A stretch of 25,698 bases of DNA from Pelagibacteraceae bacterium TMED65 (lineage in GTDB: Bacteria; Pseudomonadota; Alphaproteobacteria; TMED127): assembly GCA_002167215.1 (NCBI GenBank), contig NHDS01000033.1, positions 3,142 through 28,839 of the forward strand, in the 5' to 3' direction. The notes under the pieces were generated by a model. The model worked only from the letters and a program-made list of their open reading frames with translations. It did no database searches and was not told the DNA's origin. The position numbers and the translations under genes were made by a program. Positions 17,273 through 24,359 of this stretch are shown one piece after another (position 1 is the first letter of the stretch; the number at the start of each line of letters is the position of its first letter).

Positions 17273-18567
17273 TAGTAAGACATCTCTCTTTCCCTTAAAT
17301 ATTTTTGTACTTCTTTGATATTAAATATTATTTCATCACGTGATAAAGACTTTCCAAAAGGAGTCGTAGACTCATATTCAAAAGGTAGACCAGAGTCTTC
17401 ATCCTCATCAAATCGGTATAAAAGATGAGCATGTTGCGATAAATCATCATAGATATGTTTGATTCCGTATTTTTTTGGGTTTTGATAAAACGGTGAACCA
17501 GGAACAGGAGCAAATCCTGATACAGCGACATAATCGGGCTTGACTGAATCAAGAAAATCAATAGTTTTCTTTAAAACATCTTTTGACTCTCCAGGTAAGC
17601 CAAAAATCAAACAAACTTTTACTTTGATACCGTATTTTCTGCATAATTCTATGTATTTTATATTGTTAGCTATACTTTTTGATGGCTTATTTGAAATCTC
17701 TAAAACCATATCAGAGTCAACGCTCTCAATTCCAAGAGCTAATTCTTTCAAGCCGGTCTGAGATGCAATTTTAAGAAGCTCTTCACTTCCTAAAGGAACT
17801 GTTTGCCCCCTCCAAATAATATCTTGTTTTCCTATCGCCTCTAAGTAAGGGACTGCAACTTTTTTGTTTACTGGAATACATACTTCATCTCTTAAATTAA
17901 TACCCTCAACTCCATATTTTTTTTTTAAATATTCAATTTCATTTGTAATTTTTTCAAAAGAATTGTATTCAAAAACAGGAGGATTATTGTAAACACAAAA
18001 TCTACAACTAAAAGAACAACCTCTTGAAAAATATGCTCCTGTGCCAGCTACACCTCCATATTTTTCAAAGTGAAGATTATTTACTATTTTTTCTTTTTCA
18101 ATAAAGTCTCGTCTTGGAAAGTCAAACTCGTTGAATTTATTTATTTTTGCTTTTTGAATAACCCCTTTAGTCTTTTCTTCTTTTTTTATGAAATTACTAA
18201 TAACCTCTTTTAATGTATCTTCAGCTGTTCCTTGCAGAACACAATCACAATTTTCTAATGTTTGTGCAGACATATGATCTGCATGTGTACCGCCAATAAT
18301 CGTAAGTGCTTTACTATTTTGAAGTTTAATTTTTTTTGAAATCTCATAAACCTCATCTGCATCTGCTGATTTCATCAACCAGAAAAGGAAAATATCAGCG
18401 CTTTCTGGATCAAATATATTTTTTTTATCCCTCAGATCCTCTACTTTTACTTCTAAAGAAGTGAAGCTTTGTCTTATTAAAGTCGCATAATAAAGCTCCC
18501 ACAGAGGTTGAAGCTTCATTGGGTTTTTCCAATAAGACCAAGATGGTATAATTACTTTACAAATCAT
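17272..18567 (-). CDS. Radical SAM protein with N-terminal B12-binding-like domain
   Basis: This 431-aa protein has an N-terminal Rossmann-like segment of cobalamin-binding type (TIIGGTHADH at about 89-98, LQGTAEDT at 111-118) but no obvious DxHxxG His ligand. The radical SAM core follows, with SRGCSFSCRFC giving C184, C188 and C191 for the 4Fe-4S cluster. LALGIESVDSD and CLIFGLPGE are standard core strands. The C-terminus is short. This organisation occurs in MiaB-like and B12-type radical enzymes of unknown substrate. It is coupled to an upstream SDR (4-nt overlap) and a downstream TylF-like methyltransferase (1-nt overlap). It differs clearly in length and sequence from the other radical SAM protein at 13289-15268, so the two are not recent duplicates. 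Confidence 0.82.
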   Translation of the reverse strand: MICKVIIPSWSYWKNPMKLQPLWELYYATLIRQSFTSLEVKVEDLRDKKNIFDPESADIFLFWLMKSADADEVYEISKKIKLQNSKALTIIGGTHADHMSAQTLENCDCVLQGTAEDTLKEVISNFIKKEEKTKGVIQKAKINKFNEFDFPRRDFIEKEKIVNNLHFEKYGGVAGTGAYFSRGCSFSCRFCVYNNPPVFEYNSFEKITNEIEYLKKKYGVEGINLRDEVCIPVNKKVAVPYLEAIGKQDIIWRGQTVPLGSEELLKIASQTGLKELALGIESVDSDMVLEISNKPSKSIANNIKYIELCRKYGIKVKVCLIFGLPGESKDVLKKTIDFLDSVKPDYVAVSGFAPVPGSPFYQNPKKYGIKHIYDDLSQHAHLLYRFDEDEDSGLPFEYESTTPFGKSLSRDEIIFNIKEVQKYLREREMSY

Positions 18568-19523
18568 TTTTTATTTTTTTCAAACCATTTAATTGTTTTT
18601 AACAAACCTTCATCAATAGTCGTAAGTTCAAAAGAAGAAAGATTTTGTTTCATTTTTTCAAGAGAAAATTCAAATTCAATTTTTTTATTCTTAGATTTCT
18701 TAAAAACTACTTTTTTATAATCGAAATTCATTAAATTGCAAATTTTTTGAATTATATCTGATAATCTAAAAGATCTGTAATAACCTATATTAATCGGTGA
18801 GCAATTTTTACTTAATATTTTCAATAAAATATTTATGACATCTCCGGCATATATTATGTTTCTTTTTTCATTTGGCGAACCGTAGAAAGTCAAACTTTTT
18901 GGATTTCTACTAATTCTTTCTATTATTGAAGGTATAAAGTGAGCCTCGTCACCATAAAAATGATCGTATTCTCCATAAATTAAAGAGGGTCTAACAATGA
19001 TAGATTTCATCTTTTTTGTAGGATGATTATTTATATAAGTGGTAAAATTTTCGAAGAACCTAGTCATATGTCCTATACCATACCAGTTTTTTGGAGGATT
19101 ATTAGAAAAAAAATCCTCTTCTTTATTTATTTTTTTTTCAGAGTAACCAGTGGTTGAGCTCATCCAAACAAAATTCTTGACATTATTCAACCAACAATTG
19201 TAAATCAAGTTATTGAAAATTTTAATATTATAATAAAGGGGTGTAATTGAATCCTTCATTAAAACTTTAGAGGTAGCAAGTTTACCAGCAAAGTTAAAAA
19301 CCGTGTCAGTTGATTCCAAAATTCTTTTTAGATTCTCACTTTTTGTTATATCAATTTTTAAGGGTCTAATATTTCTCCCTTTTACTTTTGGGGGGTTTTG
19401 AAAGTAAACGGCTTTAACATTAACACCTTCCAAATTATTTATTTTTTTTAAAAGGTGAGTTCCAATCATTCCAGATGAACCAAAAACAACATAGTTTCCT
19501 TTTTTTAATTTCACACTACTCAA
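18564..19523 (-). CDS. NAD-dependent epimerase/dehydratase-like SDR with atypical active site (copy 2)
   Basis: This 319-aa extended SDR has the Rossmann motif FGSSGMIG (14-21), FNFAGKLA (77-84) and MSSTTGYSE (121-129). The catalytic region is WYGIGHMTRFFE: Y148 is present but the residue four later is His152 where a Lys is expected. VRPSLIYGEYDHFYG and the later NIIYAGD follow the sugar-nucleotide SDR pattern. The start is TTG at 19523, with a GTG at 19514 as an alternative; there is no suitable ATG. It overlaps the upstream AKR fragment by 8 nt and the downstream radical SAM gene by 4 nt. Together with that AKR it repeats the AKR-SDR arrangement at 11350-13249. Function beyond nucleotide-sugar modification is not shown. 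Confidence 0.72.
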   Translation of the reverse strand: MSSVKLKKGNYVVFGSSGMIGTHLLKKINNLEGVNVKAVYFQNPPKVKGRNIRPLKIDITKSENLKRILESTDTVFNFAGKLATSKVLMKDSITPLYYNIKIFNNLIYNCWLNNVKNFVWMSSTTGYSEKKINKEEDFFSNNPPKNWYGIGHMTRFFENFTTYINNHPTKKMKSIIVRPSLIYGEYDHFYGDEAHFIPSIIERISRNPKSLTFYGSPNEKRNIIYAGDVINILLKILSKNCSPINIGYYRSFRLSDIIQKICNLMNFDYKKVVFKKSKNKKIEFEFSLEKMKQNLSSFELTTIDEGLLKTIKWFEKNKK

Positions 19524-20001
19524 TTATAGCCTCAATAGGGAAATTATTACCATAGGCTATGACCCAACCCCAATATCTTAACTGACCCTCATATAAAGAG
19601 TACCCACTTCTCTTTTTTTTCAATTTAATAGGTTTCAAAATATCATTCTCTTTTATTTCCTTAGCTATTTCTATGGGGCTTGGAGAAAAATTATAAGTAT
19701 TCTTTTTTGCCTGCTCAATGTTTGTATAAAATTTTCCTGAAAAAGATTCTACAATTTGTATTTCACTTGGCAACACCCTTACAACCTTCACTTCAAATTC
19801 TTTATTAATTTTTTCAAAAAAGTCTTTTGATATTATTGTTGAATCAAACATTATGTTTTCTTTTAAATTTGATAAATTACTTGTTTGAAAAATTGGAATT
19901 GCTCCATTGTAACTCAACCACTGAAGGATAACTTGAGAAGGCTTGAGTCTATATACCTCAGATATTTCTTTTATACGTACAGATGAAAAGATTTTATTCA
20001 C
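19516..20001 (-). CDS. C-terminal part of a frameshifted aldo/keto reductase with ParB/sulfiredoxin-like tail
   Basis: The 161-residue frame listed here opens at a GTG that is really an internal Val codon. In the same frame, sequence upstream reads FLAYSPFGSSKQ, which is the normal AKR continuation, so this is the downstream part of the gene at 19994-20596. Residues 1-69 finish the AKR barrel (PSQVILQWL, then the cofactor-binding IPIFQTSNLSNLKENI). Residues of about 71-161 are not AKR. They have a ParB/Srx-like pattern: VVRVLPSEI, then a helix with EIAKEIKENDILKPI, then GYSLYEGQLRYWG and FPIEAIIE. With one A removed from the 18-A tract, the joined protein is 359 aa. The ParB-like call is by motif pattern only. 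Confidence 0.65.
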   Translation of the reverse strand: MNKIFSSVRIKEISEVYRLKPSQVILQWLSYNGAIPIFQTSNLSNLKENIMFDSTIISKDFFEKINKEFEVKVVRVLPSEIQIVESFSGKFYTNIEQAKKNTYNFSPSPIEIAKEIKENDILKPIKLKKKRSGYSLYEGQLRYWGWVIAYGNNFPIEAIIE

Positions 20002-20596
20002 CTGTTTCGATGAACCAAATGGGCTGTAAGCAAGAAAATTTTTTTTTTTTTTTTTTACAAAAATTCAATAGGTTCTCTTCAACTGATCTCTCAAATAAGT
20101 TGTATTCGTTTTGAATGGTTTTAATTTTTAACTTACCCATAGATAATTTAAGAAATCTATCTAAATATTTCTTTGTTACATTGCAAAGCCCAACGTATTT
20201 AATTTTTTTCATTGAATAGGCTTCGTACAAGGACTCAATTATTTTTAAATCATCAACATTATAGTTTGGCCAATGAAGCTGGATTATATCAATACAATCG
20301 CGATTTAATCTTCTCAAACTTTCATTAATAGATTGAAGTATGTTTTTTTTATAATTAATAGGTGAAATCTTTGTTGCTATAACAACTTCATCATTTTTTT
20401 TAAAAGCTTTTCCCAGTAGATATTCAGAAAATCCTTTATGGTAATCCTCTGCAGTATCAAAAAAAAAAACTCCTTCTTCATAAACTTTATTTAGAAAATA
20501 AATCCTGCTCTTTTCAGAACAGAAATTCCTAGATTTTTTTTCTCCTATTCCATAAGTCCCAAATCCAAATTTAATTTTTTTTTTTTTTAAATTCAT
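19994..20596 (-). CDS. Aldo/keto reductase N-terminal part (copy 2), frameshifted at a poly-A tract
   Basis: This 200-residue frame has the AKR N-terminal barrel and full catalytic tetrad: D47 and Y52 in FFDTAEDYHKGFSE, K76 in IATKIS and H108 in IQLHWP. It is normal up to LLNFC, then enters a run of Lys codons from an 18-A tract and ends with a short non-family tail (SCLQPIWFIETGE). The other frame directly after the tract gives FLAYSPFGSS, the expected AKR sequence. The gene is therefore broken by a homopolymer length change, or read through by slippage, or the tract is mis-sequenced. A second tract of 14 A lies at codons 3-8. The start is ATG, 4 nt after the E1 beta stop. The partner SDR follows. 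Confidence 0.78.
   Translation of the reverse strand: MNLKKKKIKFGFGTYGIGEKKSRNFCSEKSRIYFLNKVYEEGVFFFDTAEDYHKGFSEYLLGKAFKKNDEVVIATKISPINYKKNILQSINESLRRLNRDCIDIIQLHWPNYNVDDLKIIESLYEAYSMKKIKYVGLCNVTKKYLDRFLKLSMGKLKIKTIQNEYNLFERSVEENLLNFCKKKKKKFSCLQPIWFIETGE
20039..20056 (-). repeat. 18-A homopolymer (coding strand) at the frameshift point
   Basis: Eighteen consecutive T on the plus strand form the longest homopolymer in the window. It lies inside the aldo/keto reductase gene exactly where the family-matching frame changes. Lengths of 17 or 20 A would restore one continuous 359- or 360-aa reading frame. Confidence 0.92.
20575..20588 (-). repeat. 14-A homopolymer at the 5' end of the aldo/keto reductase gene
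   Basis: Fourteen A on the coding strand encode part of Leu3, Lys4-7 and part of Ile8 just after the ATG. The reading frame across it is correct for the AKR N-terminus at this length. Any change not a multiple of three would abolish expression from that ATG. Confidence 0.85.
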
Positions 20597-20600
20597 TTAA

Positions 20601-21641
20601 TCAAAGTGGGCCTTTAAATCTTTTTTCATTACTAAAAAATTCAATTCCTTCCAAATTCATAGGTTCAATCTGTAAGATTTCTTCAACCGCTCTTATTATA
20701 TTTTCTGCATTTGGATAAAATGCATTTTCTAAATGTCTTGCAGTTGGACAAGGAACATGTTTGAATCCCAACCTTTGAACAGGTTTTTCTAAAGAATTAA
20801 AACATTCTTTTGACACAATAGCAGCTATTTCCGAACTAACACCACTGAAAGTCCAGTCACAATCAACAACTAAACATTTCTTTGTTTTTTTCACTGAATT
20901 AATAATTATTTTTTTGTCTAAAGGATACAAAGTTCTAGGGTCAACAATTTCAACATTTATATTTCTTTTTTTTAAAATTTCTGCTGCAAATATTGCTTCT
21001 ACATTCATCCATGATATGGCAACAATTGTAATATCTGTTCCTTTTTTTATTATTTTACCTTTACCAATTGGAATCTCAAACGAATCCTCTCTAATTTTTT
21101 GTTCCGACCAATATAACCATCTATGTTCAAAAAAAATGACAGGATTTTTGTCTCTTATCGCTGATGTTAAAAGACCTTTTACATCTCGCGGAGATGAAGG
21201 AGCAATTACTTTAAAACCGGGTATGTGTGTGAAAAAGGATAATAAACTTTTACTATGTTGCGCTCCTTGGCCAAAGCCTCTCCCAATAATTACTCTAAAA
21301 ACTATTGGAAGGGGTATAGTACCATGGACATAATATTGAAATGGAGAAATTATATTTGCTAATTGATTCATTCCCAGAATAAAAAAATCAGATCTAATGT
21401 GAACATGAATAGGTTTTAAACCCTTGACTGCAGATCCAAAAACAAAACCAGTCATTGCGTCCTCTGATATGGGAGTATCAAAACATCTATTAGATCCAAA
21501 TTTCTCTTCTAATCCCTCAGTTGTTCCAAAAGCCTTGGCATGACTTGTAATCCCAATACCACAAATAAATACATTTTTATCTTTCTCCATTTCAGAGTAG
21601 GTTGCCTGTCTGATGGCCTCTTGATAACTAATCATTTTCAT
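20601..21641 (-). CDS. TPP-dependent 2-oxoacid dehydrogenase E1 component, beta subunit-like
   Basis: This 346-aa protein resembles the beta subunit of heterotetrameric pyruvate/branched-chain/acetoin dehydrogenase E1. Motifs include DTPISED (55-61, the Glu that activates TPP), GRGFGQGAQHSKSL (120-133, active-site His129), IAPSSPRDVKGLL and NPVIFFEHRWLYW. The C-terminal transketolase-C domain has IVDPRTLYPLD and VVDCDWTFSGVSSEI. It overlaps the alpha gene by 14 nt, as expected for obligate partners. No lipoyl E2 or E3 gene is in the window, so a classical PDH role is unlikely. In this sugar locus it could transfer an acyl or ketol unit; that is inference. ATGs at codons 1 and 3 are both possible starts. 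A good AAGGGG ribosome site favours the first. Confidence 0.85.
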   Translation of the reverse strand: MKMISYQEAIRQATYSEMEKDKNVFICGIGITSHAKAFGTTEGLEEKFGSNRCFDTPISEDAMTGFVFGSAVKGLKPIHVHIRSDFFILGMNQLANIISPFQYYVHGTIPLPIVFRVIIGRGFGQGAQHSKSLLSFFTHIPGFKVIAPSSPRDVKGLLTSAIRDKNPVIFFEHRWLYWSEQKIREDSFEIPIGKGKIIKKGTDITIVAISWMNVEAIFAAEILKKRNINVEIVDPRTLYPLDKKIIINSVKKTKKCLVVDCDWTFSGVSSEIAAIVSKECFNSLEKPVQRLGFKHVPCPTARHLENAFYPNAENIIRAVEEILQIEPMNLEGIEFFSNEKRFKGPL

Positions 21642-22587
21642 AAAACAACCCCTTAAATATTTCTTTAGAATTTAAAGATTTAGATTCTTTTGCTTTTAAA
21701 ATAACTGCATCAACCTTTTTTTCTATATTTCGTTCTGTGTTTTTAATTAAATCTTTATCATATTTTACAAAAAGTTTGTCTTTTTGTATTTTCAAACAAT
21801 CTTTTTTTTTCCATTTATTGTAAATTGTTTTTGGTCGATAATTATAGTTCCAATCTGTTTCAATACCTATATGAGCTAAATATCTATAACATCTGATATT
21901 AAAGAAGATTGGTTTGGGATTCCTCTTATATTTATTTTTGGCTTCATTGACTTTTTTTTGAAGAATTTCTACGTCATTAGATTCTTCCTCGTAAAAATAT
22001 AAATCAAAATTACCAACTATTTTATTCAAATCTTTATATCCTCTTCTATCAGATTTTGGTGTATGTACCGCCCATTCATTATCTTCACAAATAAAAAATA
22101 TTGGCAGTTTAAATAAACACGCTAAATTTAAGCTTTCCCAAAAACAACCTGAATCGATAGCTCCATCCCCAAAGAAACAGATTGCAAAATTTTGTATTTT
22201 TTTGTATTTACTGGCAAAGGCTAAACCAGTTGCAGCAGGAATTTGACTTGCAACAATTCCACTTGATAAAATATGACCTTTTTTTGGATCACCTAAATGC
22301 ATTGATCCGCACTTACCTTTACCGACAGTATCTTCTTTCCCATACATCTCGTAGAAAAAAGATTTATAGTCAGCAGTTTTTGCTAAAAAATTTGCATGAC
22401 TTCTATAAGAAGATGTAATATCACATTTCATATCCAATCCAGAGCACACACCTACTGGAATATACTCCTGTCCAAAGCTCATATGCATCGGAGTCCTCAT
22501 TTCATTTTCATGATAAAGGTCAATTATTCTTTGTTCGCAGTATCTTATTAAATATAATGATTTATAGAGTTCGAGATTACTTTTCAT
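21628..22587 (-). CDS. TPP-dependent 2-oxoacid dehydrogenase E1 component, alpha subunit-like
   Basis: This protein of about 319 aa starts at the ATG at 22587; a TTG at 22599 would add four residues and an 8-nt overlap with the Nudix gene. The TPP-binding motif runs from GDGAIDSG to CEDN (GDG-x27-N), and FGQEYIPVG, SSYRSHANFL and GKCGSMHLGDP match E1 alpha active-site loops. The family decarboxylates 2-oxoacids and passes the acyl group on through TPP; alpha binds the cofactor with the beta subunit encoded next. The length is a little short of typical PDH E1 alpha and it lacks any lipoyl domain. The pair's location among sugar-modifying genes suggests a specialised carbon-transfer role instead of central metabolism. 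Confidence 0.85.
   Translation of the reverse strand: MKSNLELYKSLYLIRYCEQRIIDLYHENEMRTPMHMSFGQEYIPVGVCSGLDMKCDITSSYRSHANFLAKTADYKSFFYEMYGKEDTVGKGKCGSMHLGDPKKGHILSSGIVASQIPAATGLAFASKYKKIQNFAICFFGDGAIDSGCFWESLNLACLFKLPIFFICEDNEWAVHTPKSDRRGYKDLNKIVGNFDLYFYEEESNDVEILQKKVNEAKNKYKRNPKPIFFNIRCYRYLAHIGIETDWNYNYRPKTIYNKWKKKDCLKIQKDKLFVKYDKDLIKNTERNIEKKVDAVILKAKESKSLNSKEIFKGLFYEND
21649..21654 (-). promoter_or_regulatory. Ribosome binding site of the E1 beta gene
   Basis: AAGGGG on the coding strand lies 7 nt before the ATG at 21641. It is one of the clearest Shine-Dalgarno sequences in the window and supports the first of two nearby ATGs. Confidence 0.6.
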
Positions 22588-22591
22588 ATTT

Positions 22592-23089
22592 TCAATCAAT
22601 AAAATTAATATTATATTTTTCTTTTGCCCATATCAAAGATATAGTTGCTGCAATGTGATCAAATTTATTTTTTTTGATTAATCTCTTAAATTCTTTTTTT
22701 CCAAAAAACTTAACACAGTTTTTTTCCTCATTTTTTTTTAAGAATTGACAATCTCTGGCTAAAAAAAAATGATTTTTAGTATTTTCGCGTTCTAAACGCA
22801 AAACTCCACTTCCGAGTAAATTCCAATTTTTTGAAATATAACCAGTTTCTTCAAGTAACTCTCTTTTTGCACAATTTAGTATCGTTTCTTTTTTTTCTAA
22901 GGAACCAGCTGGAAACTCTATGGTTTTTTTTTTTAGACATGGACGATATTGTTGAATGAGAATTAATTCATTTTTTTTTGTTAAAGGTAAAATGACAATT
23001 CCTTCAGATTGATTTAATTTATAATACTCAGATTCCCCATAATTAAATTTCGTAATATTAAACCATTTTGTATTAAAGACTTTGGTCAT
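22592..23089 (-). CDS. Nudix hydrolase (ADP-ribose/nucleotide-sugar pyrophosphatase-like)
   Basis: This 165-aa protein has a perfect Nudix box: G62-x5-E68-x7-R76-E77-L78-x-E80-E81-x-G83-Y84. The preceding QQYRP and IEFPAGS are typical of ADP-ribose and sugar-nucleotide pyrophosphatases. It would cleave an NDP-X compound to NMP plus P-X with Mg. It is located between a small unknown gene and the E1 alpha gene. In a nucleotide-sugar locus it may recycle or remove an NDP-sugar intermediate, but the substrate is not visible. The ATG start has an AGGTGA ribosome site that overlaps the stop codon of the upstream small gene, indicating coupled translation. Confidence 0.86.
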   Translation of the reverse strand: MTKVFNTKWFNITKFNYGESEYYKLNQSEGIVILPLTKKNELILIQQYRPCLKKKTIEFPAGSLEKKETILNCAKRELLEETGYISKNWNLLGSGVLRLERENTKNHFFLARDCQFLKKNEEKNCVKFFGKKEFKRLIKKNKFDHIAATISLIWAKEKYNINFID

Positions 23090-23093
23090 TTAA

Positions 23094-23099
23094 TCACCT
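23094..23099 (-). promoter_or_regulatory. Ribosome binding site of the Nudix gene
   Basis: AGGTGA on the coding strand, 4 nt before the ATG at 23089. Its last three bases are the stop codon of the upstream 91-aa gene, which suggests coupled translation. Confidence 0.5.
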
Positions 23100-23369
23100 A
23101 ATTTTATTCAAAAAATTAAATATTCTTGAAGGTACTGAATGATAAAATTTTACTAAGCCTCTGGTTACTGAAACTTTTAATAATTGATTTTTTAAAGAGC
23201 CTATTTCAGGGTCATTTAAAAAATTTGACTCTTTAATTAACTCAAAGCCACATTGTTTAAAACCAGCTCCTACAATTACAAAACCAAGTCTAAATTTAAT
23301 TTCATTGGAAAGAAAATTTTCTAAATTTGAATGAGTAAAAAAATCATTAATTATTTTATCTGTTACCAT
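23094..23369 (-). CDS. Small protein of unknown function (91 aa)
   Basis: I do not recognise this 91-aa protein. It is moderately basic, with a hydrophobic stretch (FRLGFVIVGAGFKQCGFEL, about 26-44) that is too interrupted by charged residues to be a clear membrane helix, and a basic C-terminus. It has no signal peptide or known motif. Support for a real gene: the ATG directly abuts the stop of the kinase gene (TAAATG), a clear AAGGGA ribosome site lies 6 nt upstream, and the frame exactly fills the space before the Nudix gene. It may be a domain remnant or a small partner of a neighbouring enzyme. Confidence 0.6.
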   Translation of the reverse strand: MVTDKIINDFFTHSNLENFLSNEIKFRLGFVIVGAGFKQCGFELIKESNFLNDPEIGSLKNQLLKVSVTRGLVKFYHSVPSRIFNFLNKIR

Positions 23370-24359
23370 TTAATATCCCTTTTGAATGATATGACTCCCA
23401 TTATAAGAAAATTTGAATGGAACATATAAATAGTTTTTAATACCACTGAGAAATTTTTTTTTATTAGACTTATTAACATAAAATAACATAAAACCAGATT
23501 TTCCTGCACCTAATAGTTTTCCCCCAACAGCTCCATTTTTAATTGCAGTGTTATATAATGCTTCCACCCTATCGTTAGAAATTATTGGATGAACAGCCTT
23601 TTTTTGCATCCAAGTTTCGTGTAATAATTCACCAAATTCATCTAGGTTTTTTTTACTCTCTAGAATTTTAATCGCATTAGGTACAAACGAAAATATTTTA
23701 TTCAGGTTATTTTTTCTTTCCTTAAAATTTTCTACAAATTTCTGTGCCACTTGTGAAGCAAATCTATCAATACCAAGATAAATTAAATATAAATTAGATT
23801 CTAACTCCTCAATTCTTCCAGAGGGTAAAACAAGTGGCTCAACTAAAAATTTTTTGTTTTTATGAAACGTAATTTTGTTTAAACCACCAAATGCACATGC
23901 AATTTGATCTTGGCACCCAACTGTTTCACGAAGTAAATTTTGCTCAAGATGAATTGCATCAAGTGCAAGATCCATCTTTGAAAATTTATTTTTAATTAGC
24001 TTTTTCAGGCAATTTAAGAACCCAACAGTAAAAGCAGAACTTGAACCCATACCGCTTCTTGCTGGTAGGTCAGCTTGATAATGAATATCTAGACCTTTTG
24101 TTTGACTAAATTTTAAGTATTTAAGTCCTTCTCTGATTACTGGATGTTCAATTTCTTGAAATTTATTAACTACTTCAACTTTCGACCATACAATTCTATG
24201 CCTCTTTTCAAAAAACGGAGGTAAAAATCTACTACTTATATAAATATATTTATCAATTGTTGCAGAGACAACTGCACCACCATTTTTTATGAACCAATCT
24301 GGATAATCTGTCCCCCCACCAAAAAAAGATATCCTATATGGTGTTCTTGTTATAATCAT
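23370..24359 (-). CDS. hddA: GHMP-family sugar kinase, HddA-like (heptose-7-phosphate kinase type)
   Basis: This 329-aa GHMP kinase has all three family motifs: ISFFGGGTDYPDW at 10-22, the phosphate-binding LPARSGMGSSSAF at 98-110, and a late GGKLLGAGKSGFMLF. The GGGTDYP start is typical of D-glycero-alpha-D-manno-heptose-7-phosphate kinases, which act before HddC in GDP-heptose synthesis. An HddC-like nucleotidyltransferase is encoded about 12 kb downstream. Other GHMP sugar kinases with the same motifs exist (for example fucokinase-like), so the substrate is a likely but not certain call. The ATG overlaps the ABC transporter stop by 1 nt (TAATG), and an AAAGG ribosome site lies 9 nt upstream. 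Confidence 0.8.
   Translation of the reverse strand: MIITRTPYRISFFGGGTDYPDWFIKNGGAVVSATIDKYIYISSRFLPPFFEKRHRIVWSKVEVVNKFQEIEHPVIREGLKYLKFSQTKGLDIHYQADLPARSGMGSSSAFTVGFLNCLKKLIKNKFSKMDLALDAIHLEQNLLRETVGCQDQIACAFGGLNKITFHKNKKFLVEPLVLPSGRIEELESNLYLIYLGIDRFASQVAQKFVENFKERKNNLNKIFSFVPNAIKILESKKNLDEFGELLHETWMQKKAVHPIISNDRVEALYNTAIKNGAVGGKLLGAGKSGFMLFYVNKSNKKKFLSGIKNYLYVPFKFSYNGSHIIQKGY
23376..23381 (-). promoter_or_regulatory. Ribosome binding site of the 91-aa gene
   Basis: AAGGGA on the coding strand lies 6 nt before the ATG at 23369, inside the end of the kinase gene. It is the main evidence that this small unknown frame is translated. Confidence 0.5.

Noticed and set aside
20914..21333. Plus-strand frame of 139 codons opposite E1 beta
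   Set aside because: It mirrors a strongly conserved enzyme gene and has no family features of its own; treated as a shadow.
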